A DNA stretch of 64,000 nt from contig JANHCV010000015.1 in NCBI GenBank assembly GCA_025594325.1, positions 62,001-126,000 on the forward strand, read 5' to 3'. The stretch comes from Blastocladiella emersonii ATCC 22665 (lineage: Eukaryota > Blastocladiomycota > Blastocladiomycetes > Blastocladiales > Blastocladiaceae). The notes under the pieces were generated by a model that worked only from the letters and a program-made list of their open reading frames with translations, made no database searches and was not told the DNA's origin. The translations under genes and the position numbers were made by a program. Within the stretch, counting starts at the first letter, position 1, and every line of letters starts with the position of its first letter. Positions 31,293 to 39,548 of the stretch are shown here, in pieces.

Positions 31293-33078
31293 TCAGTCGC
31301 GGCGCGGCTGCTGCAGTTCCCGACGCGGCTGGTGGTACGCCTGCGCGTACCCGGCGGGCCCGCTGGCGGGACCGTACCCGGCGCTGCCGCCGACGCCGCC
31401 GCCCGCGCCGTTGCTGTGCATGGGCGGGCCGCCGCGGCCGCCGCGCGGCTGCTGCTGCTGGTAGTACTGCTGCTGCTGCTGGCCGGAGCCGGAGCCGGAC
31501 CGCTGCGGGTACTGGGGCGGGTGCTGGCGGTAGCTGCCGCCGTGTCCGTGCCCGTGCCCGTGACCGCCGCTGCCGTAGTGCTGCTGCTGCTGGGTGGCCG
31601 CCGTCGCCGCGGCAGCGGCGCGATCGGGCTGCTGGGGCGACTCCTCCTGCATCGAGGGCGCCACGTACAGGGACTTGTCGATGGTGGAGGGGATCGGCCC
31701 GATCTCGGTGCCGAGCTCGGTCTCGATGCGGTACAGGTTGAACCGGTCCTCGTACGTGAGCAGGTTGATGGCGACACCCAGGTGGCCGAACCGCCCCGAC
31801 CGGCCGATGCGGTGGAGGTACGTCTCGGCGTTCTTGGGGAAGTCAAAGTTGATGACGACGTTGACGGCCTGGATGTCGATGCCGCGGGTGAGCAGGTCCG
31901 AGCACACGAGGTTGCGGCACACGCCGTTGCGGAAGTCGTGGAACACGCGGTTGCGGTGCGCCTGCGGCATGCGCGCGTGGATGTAGAAGCACGAGTACCC
32001 GAGCTCCGTGATCTTCTTGGCCAGCAGCTCGACGCGGTTCGTCGAGTTGCAGAAGATGATCGACTGGTTGATCTGCAGCTTGGAGAAGAGCGTGTTGAGG
32101 CAGTGCACCTTTTGCCGCTCCTCGACAAAGGCGTAGTACTGCGTCACCCCCTTGAGCGTCAGGTCGTCCATGAGGTTGATCTCGTACGGCTGCTGCAGCC
32201 ACGTGTCCTTGAAGTCCTTGACCATGAGCGGGAACGTGGCCGAGAAGAGCATGATCTGGCGATCGGGCGGCAGGAACCCGAGCAGCGACTCGATCACGGG
32301 CTGGAACTCGGGCGACAGCAGCTTGTCGGCCTCGTCCATGACAAACGTCGCGCATTCGTCGAGGACCGCGACGCCCTTGCCCGCGAGATCGAGCAGGCGG
32401 CCGGGCGTGCCGACCAGCACGTGCACCGTGTCCTGCAGGCGCATGATGTCGTCCTTGAGCACGGTGCCGCCCGTGGTGACCATGACCTGGATGCCGAGGT
32501 GCTTGCCGAGCGTCTTGCACACCTGCGACGTCTGGAGGGCGAGCTCGCGCGTTGGGACGAGCAGCAGGGCCTGGATCTTCTTGCGCTGCGGGTTGAGCTT
32601 CTCGAGGGTCGGGATGATGAAAGCGGCCGTCTTGCCCGTGCCGTTCTTGGCGCGCGCGAGAATGTCGCGGCCGGCGAGCGCGATCGGGATGGCCTCCTCC
32701 TGGATGGGCGAGGGCCGCTCGAAGCCGGCCTCGAAGATGCCCATGAGCAGCTCGCGCTTGAGGTAGTAGTCCTCGAACTCGTTGCCCTTGGTCGCCAGCA
32801 CGTCGTCCGTCTGCGGGCGGTCGTCTGCTGGTGGCCGCTGCAGGCTGCGCTTCCACTCGGCCTCGCCCGCGGCGCCGTCGTCGCCGCCGCTGAGGGACAT
32901 CTGCGCGAGACCGTCGCCGTTGAGGATGTTGTCGGTGGTGGAGGCGTTGCTCTTGCTGTTGCTACGGATGGCGGGGGTGTCAGGGACGAGGAGGGGAAGG
33001 CGTCCGAGATGCGCGCAAAACGGACCGAGCAGCGCCGTTGGCTTTGCTACTGCTGGCGGAGGAGCGTGTTGCCGACAT
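31293..33078 (-). CDS. DHH1: DEAD-box RNA helicase Dhh1/DDX6
   Basis: Exons 33078-33026 and 32961-31293 (intron 32962-33025, GTCCGT...TAG, phase 2) give about 573 residues. Motifs in order: [28 protein letters not shown] (Q motif region), [13 protein letters not shown] (I), PTRELALQ (Ia), VMDEADKLL (II), LFSATFP (III), [31 protein letters not shown] and [13 protein letters not shown] (VI). [20 protein letters not shown] and the [22 protein letters not shown] segment are diagnostic of DDX6/Dhh1/Xp54. The C-terminal about 120 residues are Gln/Gly-rich, compatible with condensate behaviour in P-bodies. Role: decapping activation and translational repression. Confidence 0.96.
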
Positions 33079-33963
33079 GTTGGAGCAGTTGCTGATGTTG
33101 TTGTTGGTTGTGGTAGTAGGTGTACGTGTTGCTTGAACCGGCAAAGAAAGAGAGTCGCGCGTCACAAGGGGAAGGGTAGGACGCCGACGGCAGAGGAAAG
33201 AAGCGAGCAATCAAAAGTGGAGATAGGGGAGAGGAGGAGAACAGGTCGTCTTGCGGGCGAGACCAAACGCGAACGAGAGGGGGATGAGGTTCAACACACG
33301 CCAAAACGGGGAAGGCAGGGGGGAATCAGGACGGATTCGCGACTCGTAGGGGGGAGGATGCAGCAGCGATCACTACTCAAAGGCCGGACTAGGGCGGAGC
33401 AGGGCGCGCGCGCAGGGAGGTAGGTGGTGGCGAACCGACAAAGGAGAGCGGGGGAAGAGCGGGGTGCCGTGCGGAGAGCGACGGCAGCGTAGCAACGACG
33501 AGGGAGCGTGCGTGTAGACGCGTAGGGTAGGCTTGGATGCGAGGGTGGTTGGGTGGTGTGGCCGCGAACGAGCGAGCGGGCGAACGCGGCGAGAGCAGTG
33601 GCAGTTGGCGATTGACTTGACTTGGAGGGCCGGGCGCGAAAACGAGGCAGCCGCCGGGCGTGGATACGTTGCAGCAAGTGGCGGGAAAAGTAGCGGGGGC
33701 CGCACACAAGGTTGGGTGAGGGGGGAGGGGAGGGGGCAGGTGAAGGCGACGCGCGGAACACAACGCGCGAAGGTCGCCGCCGACCACCGCCGACCACGCG
33801 CCCAGCCGAGCGAAAAACCAAGTCGTCAAGCCCCAAAAACCGCAAAACCGGCACGCGTTGCCGTCACCCGATGCCACGTGGCGGCTGCAGCCACGCGCCG
33901 CCGATCCCTTTCGCTTTCGCTTTCCTCGTCGCTCACGATTGGTCAACCAGCACCACGAAGCGA
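33079..33963. promoter_or_regulatory. divergent promoter region, DHH1 / rhodanese-type phosphatase
   Basis: 885 bp without a credible gene. 33090-33125 contains TTG-type repeats (ttgttgttggttgtgg). Purine-rich plus strand for much of 33140-33480 suggests a pyrimidine-rich 5' UTR for DHH1. No TATA box identified. Confidence 0.45.
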
Positions 33964-34395
33964 ATGCTCCGCACCGCCGTCATGTCCGCCATCAAGTCGA
34001 TGCAAGCGCCGGAGCTCGCCGCCATGGTGCGCGACAAGTCGCTGCGGCCGGGCCGCGACTACCTGGTCGTGGACGTGCGCGACGACGACTTCGTCGGCGG
34101 CAACATCCCGCACGCGCGCAACGTGCCGTCGCACACGCTGCACGACCCGGACGTGGCGGCCAAGCTCGCCGCCGACGTCAAGGACGTGCCCAAGCTCATC
34201 TTCCACTGCGCCCTGTCGCAGCAGCGCGGGCCCAAGGCCGCCATGTACATGGCCCGGCTCCTCGGCCCCGAGCGCACCGCCGAGATCTACGTCCTCATCG
34301 GCGGCTTCTCCAAGTGGCAGGACGCGTACAGCGACCAGCCCGACCTGCTCGAGAACTACGACGCCAAGATGTGGTCCAACGAGTGGTGGAACTAG
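33964..34395 (+). CDS. rhodanese/CDC25-type phosphatase (Ych1/Acr2-like)
   Basis: Single exon, 143 residues. A single rhodanese domain: YLVVDVRDDDFVGGNIPHARNVPS, then active-site HCALSQQRGPKAA (Cys82 to Arg88, C-x5-R, longer than the rhodanese loop and like CDC25), and YVLIGGFSKWQD. This matches small fungal Ych1/Ibp1-type phosphatases and Acr2 arsenate reductases. The loop sequence alone cannot tell the two apart. An internal ATG at 33982 (MSAIKSM) is an alternative start and aligns better with short family members. Confidence 0.9.
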   Translation: MLRTAVMSAIKSMQAPELAAMVRDKSLRPGRDYLVVDVRDDDFVGGNIPHARNVPSHTLHDPDVAAKLAADVKDVPKLIFHCALSQQRGPKAAMYMARLLGPERTAEIYVLIGGFSKWQDAYSDQPDLLENYDAKMWSNEWWN

Positions 34396-35333
34396 GTCGG
34401 GGAGAGAGAACGTAACTGATAGACTGCATCCTTGCACCGACGTTGACCCGCGAGAGGAGCACGCTGGAGAGGGTTCCTTCCGTGGTTCGCGGGGAAGCGA
34501 TTCGCACCCGCCCCCACGTGTTCGCGGCCAACCGCTCTCGTTATGAATGAACTCAAAAGAACCCTGCACGAGGTGCGTGGGACTCGGTCATGCAGCACGG
34601 CACCCTGCTCGGTGTTCGCGGCAGCAGTCAGCGGGGCCGGGGTGGCTCAGGGGCCCGTGGCTTGGACACGTCTCCGTGTTTCGCTTCGGACCGCGTTGCG
34701 CCACACCCGGCCGCCGCGAACAAAGGGCTCCGACGAGCAGTAGAGTTCAGGAGTACCAAACTCCCTGGCCGCGACCTGGCGTGGATTCGTGGGGGTCGCC
34801 GCTGCCGTGCGGCACTCCGTCTCCCATCCGCGTACCCCTCCTTCACGCGGCCGCGGTCGCCGCTCTCAGAGCCCAGTTTCGTGTGGATCTGCGCGCACCG
34901 TTGAACGCGTCTCCTGGATTCCCAGATGCGCTGGGTGACGCGTCGCGACGTGTTGCGCCCCGATCGCGAAGACGCCGACCTCGTTGCCATCGCTCAAGCG
35001 CTGTGACCGCCGCCCCCGCGGCCGCCCGTCTCCCACTGCGCTTGTCAGCGCGGCGGCGGGAACGCATCCTGCTGCTCACAAGGTCGGGGTACGCGGGTCG
35101 CGGTCGGCCAAGTCAAGCGAATGTCGGTGTCCTCGCGGCCGCGGGAGTGGAAGACCTGCCGCCCTGCCGTGTCCGCGACCGCCTGCTGGTCTCGCTGCAC
35201 GCCTGGCCGCGGAACCGATAAATACCGGCCGCGTCCCCCGCTCCTCGACGTTAGATCAGTACCAGCAGCGACACAAGTAGCTCTCCCCCGCCCTCCCTAC
35301 ACCACCACCACCACCAGCACCACCAGCACCACC
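34396..35333. promoter_or_regulatory. intergenic, upstream of secreted protein 1, with TATA-like box
   Basis: No gene accepted. The last 120 bp look like a promoter: a TATA-like ataaata at 35218-35224 and a CAC-repeat leader (accaccaccaccaccagcacc) right before the ATG at 35334. A long Arg/Pro-rich open frame crosses this area but lacks conserved features. Confidence 0.5.
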
Positions 35334-35648
35334 ATGCGCGCTTCCAAGATCGTCCTCGCCCTCGCCGCCATCGTCGCCTTCGCCACCACCTCGGCCCTCG
35401 CCGCCCCGACCTCGGCCACTCCCGCGACCACCGTCAGTGACAACGACGTTGCCAGTACGCGTCGCTCTCCTCTCCCGACCGCTCCCTCCTCACGCGTCAC
35501 CCACACCCGCTCTCCCGCCTCCCCAGACCCGCTCGAGCTGTGCGACCTCGCCAAGTGCTACAAGGCGTGCGCGCCGCAGTGCAAGCAGGGCCACGACCAG
35601 TGCCTCGAGTGCCGCGACCTCTGCGATGAGCGCTGCGGCGGCATGTAA
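35334..35648 (+). CDS. small secreted cysteine-rich protein 1
   Basis: Exons 35334-35454 and 35527-35648 (intron 35455-35526, GTACGC...CAG, phase 1) give 80 residues. The N-terminus is a clear signal peptide (MRASKIVLALAAIVAF..., likely cut near ALA-AP). Exon 2 encodes the mature Cys domain with spacing C-x4-C-x3-C-x3-C-x6-C-x2-C-x3-C-x3-C, an even eight cysteines that could form four disulphides. It is tandem with three similarly built genes on the same strand. It resembles no named family that I know. Effector-like or cell-wall roles are speculation from size and secretion only. Confidence 0.8.
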   Translation: MRASKIVLALAAIVAFATTSALAAPTSATPATTVSDNDVASTRRSPLPTAPSSRVTHTRSPASPDPLELCDLAKCYKACAPQCKQGHDQCLECRDLCDERCGGM

Positions 35649-36056
35649 CACGATCTCGACGGCGACCACGCGCCAACGGCGGCGCCAAGGCCGGCGGCAC
35701 GCCCAGATGGAGGAGAGAGACCGGTTTTGCATACAGAATACACGATCCATACAGTTTTGCTTCCCTTTCTCGACTTCACCTTGTCCTCGACGTCTTCGTC
35801 CTGAGCACGCGCTTCTTCCTGGCCCACGCCGACGGCAACCTCAGGTGGCGTGCATGGTCCGCCCGCTCGCGACGCCGTGGCCGCGTGGCGCAGCGTTGGG
35901 GGGAGGTGGCGCTTCGCGTGCACGCGCACGCCCGCCTCAGCGACGATCCTGCGCGTGCGCGATGGCCGTTGAGGAAGGTCGGAACTAGTATAAAAGCGGC
36001 CCTGCGTCGAACACGACGCTCTCGCTCTCCATCCTCGAAGAAGTCCATCATCGACC
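35649..36056. promoter_or_regulatory. intergenic with TATA box of secreted protein 2
   Basis: No gene seen. A consensus TATAAAA lies at 35989-35995, about 62 bp before the next ATG (36057). The rest is 3' UTR of the preceding gene and promoter. Confidence 0.6.
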
Positions 36057-36363
36057 ATGCGTGCCGCTGTCCTCCTCCTCGCCATCATCCTCGCCCTCGT
36101 CGCGCTGGTCCGTGCCGCTCCGGCTGCCCACGTCGACGAGATCCACGCCCACGTCGCTGCTCGTACGCGTCCCCTTCAAATCTTTGATTGACCGTGAACT
36201 GACGCGGCAGTGCACGCGCCTAGGCTCGCCGCAGGACTTTTGGGAGGTGGACGAGAAGTGCGCGGCGCGTCTGATCAAGGACCGGTGCCCCGAGTGCAAG
36301 ATCGTCATGAACCGCGAGTGCCGCGAGTGTGTCGAGGACTGCCGCTACGAGTGCCGCATCTGA
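36057..36363 (+). CDS. small secreted cysteine-rich protein 2
   Basis: Exons 36057-36162 and 36224-36363 (intron 36163-36223, GTACGC...TAG, phase 1) give 81 residues. Signal peptide MRAAVLLLAIILALVALVRA-like, cut about after position 20. The mature part reads WEVDEKC and then C-x8-C-x2-C-x7-C-x2-C-x3-C-x3-C, ending YECRI. The closing block CREC-x3-C-x3-C and the start (E/D)VD(E/D)KC match protein 4. Seven cysteines are visible, one fewer than proteins 1 and 4. A TATA box precedes it. Confidence 0.8.
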
Positions 36364-36880
36364 GCTGCGAGAAGAGCTAGAGAGTTAATAGAGACCGTTG
36401 CATGAACTAGCCCTCGTCGTCGTCGTGATGGCTGCGTGATCCCGCCGCCGTGAGTTGGCCGAGTGCTCTCGCCTCGTCGTCGAGATCGTTGCACCCACTC
36501 CTCGCTCCTTCAGTAAACGACCGGGAAGCGTGTCTGTCGAGGGCGAGCTCGGAGCATGAGCGGCGACGGTGGCGAAGCCAACTTCCGACCCGCGCGCGCG
36601 CATGCGTGGCCCACGCGGCGCCGCGCGGCGCCACACACGCACGCGCCTAACTTCGCCCTTCGCTTTTCGCCCTCACCTGGCCCGCTTGCTCTCGCTCGCG
36701 CGCGCGTGCACGCTTCCGCCCGCCCACCACGCCGCGCTCGCCATCGTTGTTCTCTTGCATCGGCACCGCGGAGACCACGTCAGGGGCGCGAGCGTTCGCT
36801 CGAGTTCAAGACCGGCGCTGCGTGGGCGAGGTCAACGCCCTCTCCTCTTCCTCGTCCTCCGCACCGCCAACGAACGAACG
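36364..36880. promoter_or_regulatory. intergenic between secreted proteins 2 and 3
   Basis: No gene seen in 517 bp. It contains CGTCGT-type simple repeats near 36416-36426 and a CG-dinucleotide-rich stretch near 36590-36650. No TATA box recognised for protein 3. Confidence 0.45.
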
Positions 36881-37183
36881 ATGCGCGCCGCGATCCTCGT
36901 CCTCGCCCTCCTCGCGCTCGCGCTCGCTGCCGCGCTCGTGCCCGCGCACGCCGCCCCGGTGCCCCAAGCCCAGGTCCGCGTCAGCGTGACCGTCGTCGGT
37001 ACGCGAGGAATTCGGTGCTCGCGCGCGCGAGGTTCATGCAGGGGCCACCCGTTGACGACTTGCGCGCGCGGATCCTCGCGTGTAGACTCGCAGCAGCCGG
37101 CAGCGAACCAGCAGACCAACCAGCAGCCGACGCCGGCCGCGGCGGAGAGCCACGTCTTCCACGCCTCTGCCATGTCGCTCTAA
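36881..37183 (+). CDS. small secreted protein 3, cysteine-free mature region
   Basis: Exons 36881-36998 and 37086-37183 (intron 36999-37085, GTACGC...TAG, phase 1) give 71 residues. The signal peptide (MRAAILVLALLALALAAALV...) is close to that of protein 2, and the intron position and phase are the same. Exon 2, however, encodes a Gln/Asn/Pro/Ala-rich peptide (DSQQPAANQQTNQQPTP) with no cysteine. Either exon 2 was replaced or a different acceptor is used. I see no Cys-coding frame in the next 300 bp. Confidence 0.6.
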   Translation: MRAAILVLALLALALAAALVPAHAAPVPQAQVRVSVTVVGTRGIRCSRARGSCRGHPLTTCARGSSRVDSQQPAANQQTNQQPTPAAAESHVFHASAMSL

Positions 37184-37592
37184 GCCTCCGTTCCAAGTAC
37201 CAAGGCGTCTGCGAGCGACGCGGGACGTGGGTCGTGTGTGAATGAAACGCGTTGCGTGAACCCGACACCTGATCGTATCACTGATCGCCTTCCCCCCTGA
37301 AGCGAGTGAACCACCAACGTCCGACGCTCTCCACCCGACCGAAACGAGAGCGAGAGCCGGGAGGAGGTGGCGGCGACAGGATCGTGCACGAGGGTCCGGC
37401 GGAACACGGCGGCGCAGCGCGGCGAGTGGACTGCGGCCTTGAAATTAGTGTGGCACCGCGTGGGCCACCACGAAACCTAACTCGAAAACAACGGCCGCGC
37501 TGTGCACTGCTCGACGAACGCGATGTCGGCGAGGAAGAAGAGCTGAGGACAATCCCCGGCGGGGACCTGCTCTCTCCCGCTCACGTAGCGCT
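37184..37592. promoter_or_regulatory. intergenic between secreted proteins 3 and 4
   Basis: No gene and no relict Cys-domain exon seen in 409 bp. No TATA box recognised. Confidence 0.45.
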
Positions 37593-37914
37593 ATGCAACT
37601 CGAACGCTTCGTTCTCGCCCTCGCGCTCGGCCTCGCCGTCGCCATCACTCCCGTGACGCCGAAGGGTGGCGCGGCTGTGGTCGTGCCGGCACCGAAGCCG
37701 GTGGTCCACGACGATACCGTCTTCAGTACGCTCTCCAATCGCCGCGACGTGATGCTAGACACTCACATACGAGTCCCGGGCTGCAGAGTTCGACGAAGTC
37801 GACGACAAGTGCGCCATGAAGTGCATCACCGGCCGGTGCGCGACCCCCTGCCGGGAGGACCTGTGGGACTGCCGCAGATGCAGAGAAGACTGCCGGTGGG
37901 AGTGCCGGTACTAG
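37593..37914 (+). CDS. small secreted cysteine-rich protein 4
   Basis: Exons 37593-37725 and 37787-37914 (intron 37726-37786, GTACGC...CAG, phase 1) give 86 residues. Signal peptide-like MQLERFVLALALGLAVAITP. The mature domain starts FDEVDDKC and has C-x3-C-x4-C-x3-C-x6-C-x2-C-x3-C-x3-C, ending WECRY. The last four spacings equal those in proteins 1 and 2, and the eight-Cys frame is almost identical to protein 1. Same strand and same gene structure as its three neighbours. Confidence 0.78.
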
Positions 37915-38093
37915 ACCTGTGTAGTAGTTTATAGATATGTAGACGCGTTGTTCATGTCAGTCGTGAAACACCTCAACGAGCGGACCGATCGCGGTCGCGA
38001 GACTGGCGCGTGGGCGTGCAATCGTGTGTGTGTATGAGTGAATGATGGGGGTTACATGAGGATGTGAGTGGGAGGGAGAGCGACGACAAACAC

Positions 38094-39089
38094 CTAGTTC
38101 TCGCCGCGGCGGTAGTGGTCGCGCGCGCGGCGGTGCGGCCGGCGACCGCGCGGCGGTTTCGGCTGCGGCTTGGGCTGCGGCGCGACGGGCACGGGCGCCG
38201 GCGCCGGGGCGGGCGTCTCCTTGACCTCGGGCGGCGTCGGGTCGGGGATCGACGTGATGGTCGGGGCGGGGCCCGCGGTCGACGTGGCCGCCGGAGGCGG
38301 CGGGTTGGACGCGGCGCCGCCGCCGTTGGCGGCGAGGCACTGCGCGAGCTCGCCCGGGATCCCGTCCTTGTACGTGGACCGGCACCCGTCGGGACGGCAC
38401 GTCATGGCGAAGCCGGTGCCGAAATACTTGCACACGCCCTTGGACGCGGGGTTGTGCGCGTCGCCGGGGATGAACTTGGGGCACGCCGGCCGCGACGACG
38501 GGTCCACGGTCACCCCGCCCGTCAGCGTGAAGTCGGACATCATGTAATAATCTGTCTGCCCACGGCGGGTATCCGCGAAAAATGATGCGGCGCCGTAGAC
38601 GGACCAGAAGAGCGAGTAACGGCCGTCGGGGAGGTACGCCGGGATGGTCACCGAGGTCGAGCAGATGTTGGTATCCTCGGGCACGCCGTCGCCGTCGCCG
38701 CCCAGCGGGTCGTCCGGGTACCCGGACTTGCACGTGGCCTCGTGGCACGAGAACTGCACAATGTTCTTGTTGATGTTGTCGAGCGTCTCGGCCGACCCGA
38801 ACGGGATGATGGCCAGCTTGATGAACCCCGCCGGGTGGTTGTTCCGCGGCCACCGCACCTCGACCGCCTGGCCGCGCCGGAACGTGCTCGTCGCCGCGTT
38901 CGCCGCCGACGCGTCCCACCCGCCGAACGGACAGTCGCCGTCCGTGAAGGCGCCGCAGAAACCCGGGTTGCGCGGCGGAGGCGACAGCAGCCGGAAGTGC
39001 GCGTCGGCCGTCGTCGCCGTCAGCGCGAGCACGAGCGCGAGCAGGGCGAGGAGAGCCGCGCGACGCGAGGAGCGGGTTGTTGATGTCAT
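38094..39089 (-). CDS. secreted LPMO-like / chitin-binding-type protein with N-terminal His
   Basis: Single exon, 331 residues. The signal peptide (residues 1-30, TTADA cut site) would leave His31 as the first mature residue (HFRLLSPPPR), as in copper lytic polysaccharide monooxygenases. A second candidate ligand is His85 in RWPRNNHPAGF. The domain (to about residue 240) has many cysteines (FCGAF, DCPFGG, SCHEATCKSGYP, RPDGCRSTYKDG) and aromatic strands (YSLFWSVYGA). It is followed by a Pro/Thr/Ser/Ala-rich linker and a basic tail (RRPHRRARDHYRR). I cannot assign a CAZy AA family; it may be a non-catalytic relative. Gene-sense CTACAAAAGG at 39253-39262 could be a TATA-like box. Confidence 0.72.
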   Translation of the reverse strand: MTSTTRSSRRAALLALLALVLALTATTADAHFRLLSPPPRNPGFCGAFTDGDCPFGGWDASAANAATSTFRRGQAVEVRWPRNNHPAGFIKLAIIPFGSAETLDNINKNIVQFSCHEATCKSGYPDDPLGGDGDGVPEDTNICSTSVTIPAYLPDGRYSLFWSVYGAASFFADTRRGQTDYYMMSDFTLTGGVTVDPSSRPACPKFIPGDAHNPASKGVCKYFGTGFAMTCRPDGCRSTYKDGIPGELAQCLAANGGGAASNPPPPAATSTAGPAPTITSIPDPTPPEVKETPAPAPAPVPVAPQPKPQPKPPRGRRPHRRARDHYRRGEN

Positions 39090-39548
39090 GGTGTCGTTGG
39101 TGGATGAGCAAGGGATGTGCGAGGAGATGTGCGAGTTGGCGCGTGGCGCAGAGGCCGGTGGTGGTGGATGAGTGTCTAGCTACGTGGGACTCGCTCTGCG
39201 AGGTGTATCGGATGAAGATTCGAGAGGAGGGGGATGAGCGGGGCCGCCGCCGCCTTTTGTAGCGGCGGCCGACGCAGCCGCGCAGGACCTGTCCGCTCAG
39301 CCGTAACAAGCTCGAGGGGACACGAGGAAGGGAAGGGGGAAGAAGAAAGCCTGTAAGGCGAGGAGGGAGACGCGTCGCGCGCCGAGTCACGCGCGCGCGC
39401 AGGTGCGAGACGCGTCGCGGGAGACGCACGCGCCGGTCACGCGACCCGCGGCGGCCTCTTCCGCGCCGCCGACCTCCGCCCCCTACCTTCTCTCTCCCCT
39501 CCACGCACCAGCGTATATGCATACATTCACATGAACTAGACGAACACC
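39090..39548. promoter_or_regulatory. divergent promoter, LPMO-like / amidohydrolase
   Basis: No gene seen. It contains the TATA-like element described for the LPMO-like gene (39253-39262, minus) and a short repeated block gagacgcgtcgcg (near 39367 and 39407). Confidence 0.5.

Noticed and set aside
34547-35221. 224-residue open frame with a zinc-knuckle-like start (PCTRCVGLGHAARHPARC)
   Set aside because: Spacing is not a real CCHC knuckle, the rest is Arg/Pro/Ala-rich, and long chance frames are common in such GC-rich DNA.
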